Both the position numbers and the translations under genes were made by a program. A stretch of DNA of 12,599 nt from an uncultured Eubacteriales bacterium. GTDB lineage: Bacteria > Bacillota > Clostridia > Lachnospirales > Lachnospiraceae. Below, one piece after another: positions 8,044 through 12,599 of the stretch (its first letter is position 1; every line of letters begins with the position of its first letter). The notes under the pieces are model-generated. The model searched no databases. It was not told the origin of the DNA and saw only the letters and a list, made by a program, of their open reading frames with translations. The stretch lies in contig OMSZ01000197.1 of assembly GCA_900313855.1 (NCBI GenBank), positions 1 to 12,599 on the forward strand, in the 5' to 3' direction.

Positions 8044-8811
8044 ATGAGTGCAACAAAAATAACAGCAAGAGTTGTGAGACAGGATCAGATAGCAACAGAT
8101 ATATACAGCCTTATTCTTGAGGCGGGAGCAGTTGCGGTCAATGCAAAGGCAGGACAGTTTGTTTCTCTATATTGTAAAGAGGGAAGCAATCTTCTTCCAC
8201 GACCTATTAGCCTGTGTGAGATTGATAAGGATAAAGGAACAATACGTCTTGTGTATCGTGTTGTTGGAAAAGGGACGGAAGAATTTTCAAAGCTTAAAGA
8301 GAATGATAAGATTGATGTTATGGGACCTCTTGGCAATGGCTTTAACTTAAAGGCAAAGCGTGCCATTTTAATAGGTGGAGGAATCGGAATCCCACCGATG
8401 CTTGAGCTTGCAAAAGAGCTGAAATGTGAAAAAAATATTGTGTTAGGCTTCCGTGATGAGACATTTCTTCTTAATGATTTCAACAGGATTGATGGTGATG
8501 TTTATATAGCAAGCGAGGACGGTAAGACCGGAGTGCAGGGTACTGTTTTAGATGCTATAAGAGAATATGATGTTAAGGGTGATATCATTTATGCCTGTGG
8601 TCCTACACCGATGCTTAAGGCTATACGCGAATATGCTTTTGAGAATTATATGGAGGCTCAGCTTTCACTCGAGGAGAAGATGGCTTGCGGAATAGGTGCA
8701 TGTCTTGCATGTGTATGTAATTCAACAGATGTTGATGATCACAGTCATGTTAAGAATAAACGTATATGCAAGGACGGACCGGTGTTTGATGCAGGGGAGG
8801 TGGATTTCTGA
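8044..8811 (+). CDS. pyrK: Dihydroorotate dehydrogenase B, electron transfer subunit
   Basis: PyrK carries electrons from the FMN of PyrD to NAD+ through a [2Fe-2S] cluster and FAD. The 255 residues show the FAD-binding RPISLCE (53-59) and the NAD-binding GGGIGIPPML (111-120). CGPTPML (185-191) follows, and the C-terminal cluster motif is C215-x4-C220-x2-C223, with C242 as the expected fourth ligand. C225 lies beside it. The start at 8044 is chosen because AAGGAGG (8031-8037) is 6 bases upstream; a longer frame reaching back into pyrF has no such site. Its TGA shares one base with the pyrD ATG (TGATG, 8809-8813), so translation of the two subunits is probably coupled. Confidence 0.96.
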   Translation: MSATKITARVVRQDQIATDIYSLILEAGAVAVNAKAGQFVSLYCKEGSNLLPRPISLCEIDKDKGTIRLVYRVVGKGTEEFSKLKENDKIDVMGPLGNGFNLKAKRAILIGGGIGIPPMLELAKELKCEKNIVLGFRDETFLLNDFNRIDGDVYIASEDGKTGVQGTVLDAIREYDVKGDIIYACGPTPMLKAIREYAFENYMEAQLSLEEKMACGIGACLACVCNSTDVDDHSHVKNKRICKDGPVFDAGEVDF

Positions 8812-9788
8812 TGTCAGATATTATGAACAGGAATGACAATTTATCTATGGTTAAAATTGATGCGAAGACAACAGATATAGATTTTTCCGGAATGGGTGTT
8901 GAGATAGCAGGAGTTAAGTTCAAGAACCCTGTTACAGTTGCTTCGGGAACATTTGGCTCCGGTGCAGAGTATGGTGACTTTGTTGACCTTAACAAGCTTG
9001 GTGCTGTTACTACAAAGGGTGTTGCCAATATTCCCTGGGCAGGCAATCCAACGCCAAGAATTGCCGAGACATACGGTGGAATGATGAATGCAGTTGGACT
9101 TCAGAATCCCGGAATTGACGTGTTCTGCAAGAGGGATATCCCGTTTCTTAATAATTACGATACCAATATTATTGTAAATGTATGCGGCAAGAGCGAGGCT
9201 GATTATGTTGAGGTTGTTGAGCGCCTTGCTGATGAGAAGGTTGATCTTCTTGAGATTAATGTATCTTGTCCTAATGTCAAAGAAGGCGGAATAGCATTTG
9301 GTCAGGATCCTAAGGCGTTAGAGAGTATAACTAAGGCGGTCAAAGCAAAGGCAAAGCAGCCTATCATTATGAAGTTAAGTCCTAATGTAACGGATATTAC
9401 TGCTATGGCTAAGGCTGCCGAGGCAGGTGGTGCTGATGCGTTATCACTTATCAATACGATTACCGGAATGAAGATAGATATTAACCGCAGACAATTTGCT
9501 GTTGCCAATAAGACGGGCGGACTTTCGGGACCTGCGATCAAGCCGGTTGCTGTTCGCATGGTATATCAGGTTGCCAATGCAGTTAAGCTTCCGATCATAG
9601 GTATGGGCGGTATTATGAGCTATGAGGACGCGATAGAGTTCATGATGGCGGGCGCAACCGTTGTTTCTGTCGGAACTGCCAACTTCCATAATCCATTTGT
9701 CACACTTGAGATCATCGAGGGTATGAAGAAGTTTATGGACGAGAAGGGTATCAGGGATATCAATGAGATAATCGGGTGTGTGAAGTAG
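8811..9788 (+). CDS. pyrD: Dihydroorotate dehydrogenase B (NAD+), catalytic subunit
   Basis: PyrD oxidises dihydroorotate to orotate with FMN and passes electrons to PyrK; a soluble type 1B enzyme. The 325 residues contain ASGTFGSGAEY (44-54), NPTPRIAETYGGMMN (79-93) and GLQNPG. The catalytic cysteine is C153 in NVSCPNVKEGG, a cysteine as expected for class 1 rather than the serine of membrane class 2. LSPNVTD and NKTGGLSGPAIKP follow, and GMGG plus GTANF form the FMN phosphate site. About 15-20 residues precede the usual start. GGGGAGG at 8794-8800 supports the ATG at 8811, but internal ATGs at 8823 and 8847 are possible. pyrE, often next in related operons, is absent. Confidence 0.97.
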   Translation: MSDIMNRNDNLSMVKIDAKTTDIDFSGMGVEIAGVKFKNPVTVASGTFGSGAEYGDFVDLNKLGAVTTKGVANIPWAGNPTPRIAETYGGMMNAVGLQNPGIDVFCKRDIPFLNNYDTNIIVNVCGKSEADYVEVVERLADEKVDLLEINVSCPNVKEGGIAFGQDPKALESITKAVKAKAKQPIIMKLSPNVTDITAMAKAAEAGGADALSLINTITGMKIDINRRQFAVANKTGGLSGPAIKPVAVRMVYQVANAVKLPIIGMGGIMSYEDAIEFMMAGATVVSVGTANFHNPFVTLEIIEGMKKFMDEKGIRDINEIIGCVK

Positions 9789-9818
9789 GAATATTAACCA
9801 TGGTTAGTATGTAATTAT

Positions 9819-9856
9819 AAAAATGCAGATGGCTTATATAAGCTGTCTGCATTTTT
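9819..9856 (+). terminator. Terminator of the pyr operon
   Basis: A 17-base stem (9819-9835 with 9840-9856) has core TGCAGATGGCTT/AAGCTGTCTGCA with two G-U pairs, an ATAT loop, and A5/T5 flanks. The A5 and T5 make it able to act in either direction, but only the pyr genes point into it. Confidence 0.9.
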
Positions 9857-9859
9857 ACA

Positions 9860-9917
9860 TCTTAATCAAATCTTAAACACTTCCCTTGTTTTTTCTTAAA
9901 GACAAAGATGCTATAAT
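9860..9917 (+). promoter_or_regulatory. Response-regulator operator and promoter
   Basis: Three TCTTAA motifs occur at 9860-9865, 9871-9876 and 9894-9899. On the minus strand the first two read TTTAAG-ATTTG-ATTAAG, a direct repeat with 11-base period of the type bound by OmpR-family regulators. It fits the NTTAAG-N5-WTTAAG consensus known for streptococcal CiaR. A perfect TATAAT is at 9912-9917, but the position for a -35 (9889-9894) is only T residues. This suggests an activator-dependent promoter, with the repeat pair near -64 to -47. Autoregulation by the downstream regulator is an inference. Confidence 0.6.
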
Positions 9918-9925
9918 AAAATCAG

Positions 9926-9967
9926 TTCAAAAAGAAAAACTTTTTGAAGAGGTTTTGCGCAGAACCT
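9926..9967 (+). promoter_or_regulatory. Two tandem hairpins in the regulator leader
   Basis: TTCAAAAAG (9926-9934) pairs perfectly with CTTTTTGAA (9940-9948) around AAAAA, almost at the predicted transcript start (about 9924). AGGTTTT (9950-9956) then pairs with AGAACCT (9961-9967, one G-U) around GCGC. The Shine-Dalgarno follows 9 bases later. They may protect the 5' end of the mRNA or control translation. Confidence 0.5.
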
Positions 9968-9989
9968 ATAAACGGTGGAGGATATGAAC

Positions 9990-10679
9990 ATGTACAATAT
10001 TTTAATATGTGATGATGAGAAGGACATTGTGAACGCTTTGAAAATCTATCTTACCAATTCGGAATATAAGATGTATGAAGCTTACAATGGAAAGGAAGCA
10101 CTTGATGTTGTTGCTGACAACGACATTCATTTAATCCTGATGGATATAATGATGCCTGTTATGGACGGCATTGAGGCTATGAGTAAGATAAGGGAGAAGA
10201 GCAATGTTCCGATCATACTTCTTACAGCAAAGAGTGAGGACACAGATAAGATATTGGGGTTAAATGTCGGTGCAGACGATTACATAACAAAGCCATTCAA
10301 TCCGGTAGAGGTTGCGGCAAGAGTTAAATCACAGCTTAGACGTTACTTACAGCTTGGCGGCGGAGCGATCAAGTCGGATACGGTCATTATAGGTGGAATT
10401 GAGTTAAATGATTCAAGTAAGAAAGTAACACTTGATGGGGACGAGATTTCACTTACTCCAAAGGAGTTTGAGATACTTAAGCTATTTATGAGAAATCCGA
10501 ATCGTGTATATTCTCCGATAGAAATATATGAGCATGTATGGCAGGAGAGACCGATAGGAAATGAGACCAACACAGTTGCAGTTCATATAAGACATTTAAG
10601 AGAAAAGATAGAGTATGATCCTGCGGACCCAAGATATTTGAAGGTCGTGTTTGGACAGGGATATATAATGAAGGGATGA
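9990..10679 (+). CDS. Two-component response regulator, OmpR family (VanR-like)
   Basis: This 229-residue DNA-binding regulator has a receiver domain (1-118) with acidic pocket D8-D9, phospho-acceptor D52 in MDIMMPVMDG, T79 and K101 in KPF. A winged-helix domain follows (about 130-229; LTPKEFEIL, then NTVAVHIRHLREKIE as the recognition-helix region, ending GQGYIMKG). RVKSQLRRY at the domain border is common in VanR-like regulators of Clostridia. ATG 9990 is chosen because GGAGG (9977-9981) is 8 bases upstream; ATG 9984 and a GTG at 9975 are too close to, or overlap, that site. The kinase gene starts 6 bases after its stop, so they form a pair. Its own promoter region holds a matching type of direct repeat. 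Target genes and signal are not evident. Confidence 0.95.
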   Translation: MYNILICDDEKDIVNALKIYLTNSEYKMYEAYNGKEALDVVADNDIHLILMDIMMPVMDGIEAMSKIREKSNVPIILLTAKSEDTDKILGLNVGADDYITKPFNPVEVAARVKSQLRRYLQLGGGAIKSDTVIIGGIELNDSSKKVTLDGDEISLTPKEFEILKLFMRNPNRVYSPIEIYEHVWQERPIGNETNTVAVHIRHLREKIEYDPADPRYLKVVFGQGYIMKG

Positions 10680-10684
10680 TGAGA

Positions 10685-12599
10685 ATGAAGAATATATTAA
10701 GAACAATGCCGGCAAAGATTATAATTTATTTGACAACTTGTGCGGCTATGATATTAGGATTGATTTCCGCAGCTGTGGCGATAGGTTGCTATGAGTTTGA
10801 CCTATATGATAATACGCCTGAGGAACTTATAGCAAGTGATACAAAGAATGATGCGTATGAGAATGCGAATATCATTCTAAACGATGTACTAAAAAAGCTT
10901 GATGACGATGGCAGATTTTTAGAAGATGAACTCTTGACACAGGAAGATGTTGCTTATGACGAGTATGAGTGGAACGTGAGTATTCCTAATAATTTCGTTT
11001 ACAAGGTAACTGACACAAAAGATAAATGTGTAATGGAGTCGGATGATTTTGACATGTCAAAGGTTCAATACACATTTTATCTTGCAAGACGTAATGACAA
11101 TAAGAGCATTGTGATTTCAGGAAAAAAGGAAAAATCAAATGAGAAATATGTAACCATTTACGGATACTACGAGGGTAATGATGAAAGACCCGACTTAGAT
11201 TACTTAAACAACAGGGTTATAATATATAACTTGTTAAATAAATATAAAAATGATGCAATACCAACTGCTGTAGCATCTGTAATTGTGGCATTTGTATTCT
11301 ACATAACGATGCTTTGCGTATCGGCAAGAAGGCCTAATTCGGAGGAAGTTCATCCGGGATACTTTAATAAGGTTCCCTTTGATATTATGTTGTTTGCAGC
11401 ATTATGTGTGGGTGGAATCTTTGGAACTATATTGACAGAGTCTCCTGACGATGTAGCAATTGTAGTTGCATGTGTTGCAACGGTTTTTGCAATACTTTTC
11501 TTCAATGGCTTGTCTATGAGTGCTGCGGCAAGAATTAAGCAGGGTACACTTTTAAAAAACACACTTATATTTATAGTATGCAGCTGGTGCTTAAAACTGT
11601 TTTGGAAAATATTTAAGTGGTGTTGGAATAAGTTTGTAGGTTTCTTCCGTTTCTTTGGCGAAGTTTTTAAAAAGTTTCCACTTATCTGGAAGACGGTTGC
11701 AGTATTTTGCGGATTATCACTTTTGGAACTTATTGTGATTGCAGCTACTTGGTATGAAATGGACAATTATCTCTTGTTTTGGTTTGTACTCCACGTTGTA
11801 TTATTTGTTGTCATTTGCAAATTTGCACTTGGTCTTCGTGGACTTCAGGCAGGAGGAAGAGCACTTGCATCCGGTGACTTTGATCACAAGATTGATACAA
11901 GCAAGCTTCATTGGGATTTTAAAGAACATGGAGAAAACCTTAATCATATTTCAGAAGGAATGGTTACGGCCGTTGAGGAGAAAATGAAAAGTGAGCGAAT
12001 GAAGACAGAGCTTATCACTAACGTATCGCATGATATTAAGACGCCGCTTACTTCTATTATCAACTATACAGACTTGATCGGAAAAGAAGAGACGGATAAC
12101 GAAAAGATTAAAGAATATACAGAGGTTCTTCTTCGCCAGTCAGAGAGATTAAAAAGATTAATAGAAGATCTTGTTGAGGCATCAAAAGCAAGTACCGGTA
12201 ATCTTGAGGTTGAGCTTGCACCGTGTGAGGCATCAATGTTTATAACACAGATAGCAGGTGAATATGAAGAGAAGCTTAATGCTTCGGGACTTACGCTTGT
12301 AACAAAGATTAATTCAGGTTCCGACGGTGCAAAGATTATGGCTGACGGAAGAAGAATGCTTCGTGTATTTGATAACCTGATGAACAATATTTGCAAGTAT
12401 GCGCTTGAAAACTCGAGAGTATATCTGTCACTTGATGTGGATTCGGATGTTGTTATTACATTTAAGAATACATCAAGAACTGAACTTGATATGTCACCTG
12501 AGGAGCTTATGGAGAGATTTGTCCGCGGTGATGCATCAAGAAATACTGAAGGCAACGGTCTGGGTCTTTCGATAGCAAGAAGCTTGACTGAGCTTCAAG
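10685..12599 (+). CDS. Sensor histidine kinase, multi-pass, partial (3' end outside window)
   Basis: The frame is open for 638 codons to the window end. Residues 12-35 are a membrane helix, 36-190 a hydrophilic, acidic extracellular sensor region of unknown type. Further helices lie near 191-213, 232-250, 256-278, 334-356 and 361-383. Between the fourth and fifth is an aromatic, basic amphipathic stretch (about 290-331). A HAMP-like linker (384-435) leads to the H box SHDIKTPL with phospho-acceptor H449. The ATPase domain has an N box around N564 (DNLMNN), an F box ERFVRGD (610-616) and a G2 box GNGLGL (623-628). The usual D-x-G-x-G before the F box is replaced by FKNTSRTELD, a variant seen in a clostridial kinase group. 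ATG 10685 has AAGGG (10671-10675) 9 bases upstream; in-frame ATGs at 10676 and 10679 are alternatives. It is the partner of the regulator just upstream. Confidence 0.93.
   Translation, partial: MKNILRTMPAKIIIYLTTCAAMILGLISAAVAIGCYEFDLYDNTPEELIASDTKNDAYENANIILNDVLKKLDDDGRFLEDELLTQEDVAYDEYEWNVSIPNNFVYKVTDTKDKCVMESDDFDMSKVQYTFYLARRNDNKSIVISGKKEKSNEKYVTIYGYYEGNDERPDLDYLNNRVIIYNLLNKYKNDAIPTAVASVIVAFVFYITMLCVSARRPNSEEVHPGYFNKVPFDIMLFAALCVGGIFGTILTESPDDVAIVVACVATVFAILFFNGLSMSAAARIKQGTLLKNTLIFIVCSWCLKLFWKIFKWCWNKFVGFFRFFGEVFKKFPLIWKTVAVFCGLSLLELIVIAATWYEMDNYLLFWFVLHVVLFVVICKFALGLRGLQAGGRALASGDFDHKIDTSKLHWDFKEHGENLNHISEGMVTAVEEKMKSERMKTELITNVSHDIKTPLTSIINYTDLIGKEETDNEKIKEYTEVLLRQSERLKRLIEDLVEASKASTGNLEVELAPCEASMFITQIAGEYEEKLNASGLTLVTKINSGSDGAKIMADGRRMLRVFDNLMNNICKYALENSRVYLSLDVDSDVVITFKNTSRTELDMSPEELMERFVRGDASRNTEGNGLGLSIARSLTELQ

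Noticed and set aside
9795..9806. Perfect 12-base palindrome TAACCATGGTTA after pyrD
   Set aside because: It has no loop or U run, lies before the true terminator, and may be chance; no second copy seen.
9975..9989. GTG start for the response regulator, adding five residues
   Set aside because: The GTG overlaps the GGAGG that serves ATG 9990; response regulators normally begin directly at the first strand, as with MYNILICDD.
12064..12555. A 163-residue open frame on the minus strand
   Set aside because: It lies wholly within the kinase gene, whose plus-strand frame carries H, N, F and G2 boxes; the antisense frame has no recognisable domain or ribosome-binding site.

Overview
The window looks like a chromosomal segment of a low-GC, anaerobic Firmicute, most probably a Lachnospiraceae-type Clostridium relative. 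The grounds are A/T-rich spacers with purine-rich Shine-Dalgarno sites, a type 1B (NAD-linked) PyrK/PyrD pair beside a group-2 PyrF, a long-form serine acetyltransferase, a eukaryotic-type NADP isocitrate dehydrogenase, and a VanR-like regulator paired with a multi-pass sensor kinase. Species assignment is inference; there is no rRNA or other marker here.

Layout. 69-218 encodes a tiny one-helix membrane protein. 342-1550 is icd (2-oxoglutarate and NADPH supply), with its own promoter and a hairpin leader. A symmetric terminator at 1582-1624 separates it from a convergent minus-strand pair, cysE (4543-3590) followed by an ABC-F ATPase (3540-1621). A 285-base divergent spacer carries a promoter for each direction, and the rightward one leads through a folded leader into an orphan cheX-like gene (4829-5305), then guaB (5409-6863) and a strong terminator. 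pyrF-pyrK-pyrD (7098-9788) form a tight operon ended by another terminator. The last part is a two-component system: a response regulator (9990-10679) and a sensor kinase (10685 to beyond the window end).

How the genes fit together. Most are core metabolism: icd feeds glutamate synthesis, cysE starts cysteine synthesis, guaB commits IMP to GMP, and pyrF/pyrK/pyrD carry out the oxidation and decarboxylation steps of UMP synthesis. The two-component system is set off by terminators and has its own control region, including TTTAAG-type direct repeats that fit an OmpR-family operator, and two tandem leader hairpins.

I found no mobile element, CRISPR array, tRNA, rRNA or defence locus. I see no clearly new system. 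The most useful leads are the regulator operator/leader at 9860-9967, the structured leader of the orphan cheX, the C-terminal isoleucine tail on CysE, the kinase with a divergent ATP-binding region, and the 49-residue membrane peptide.
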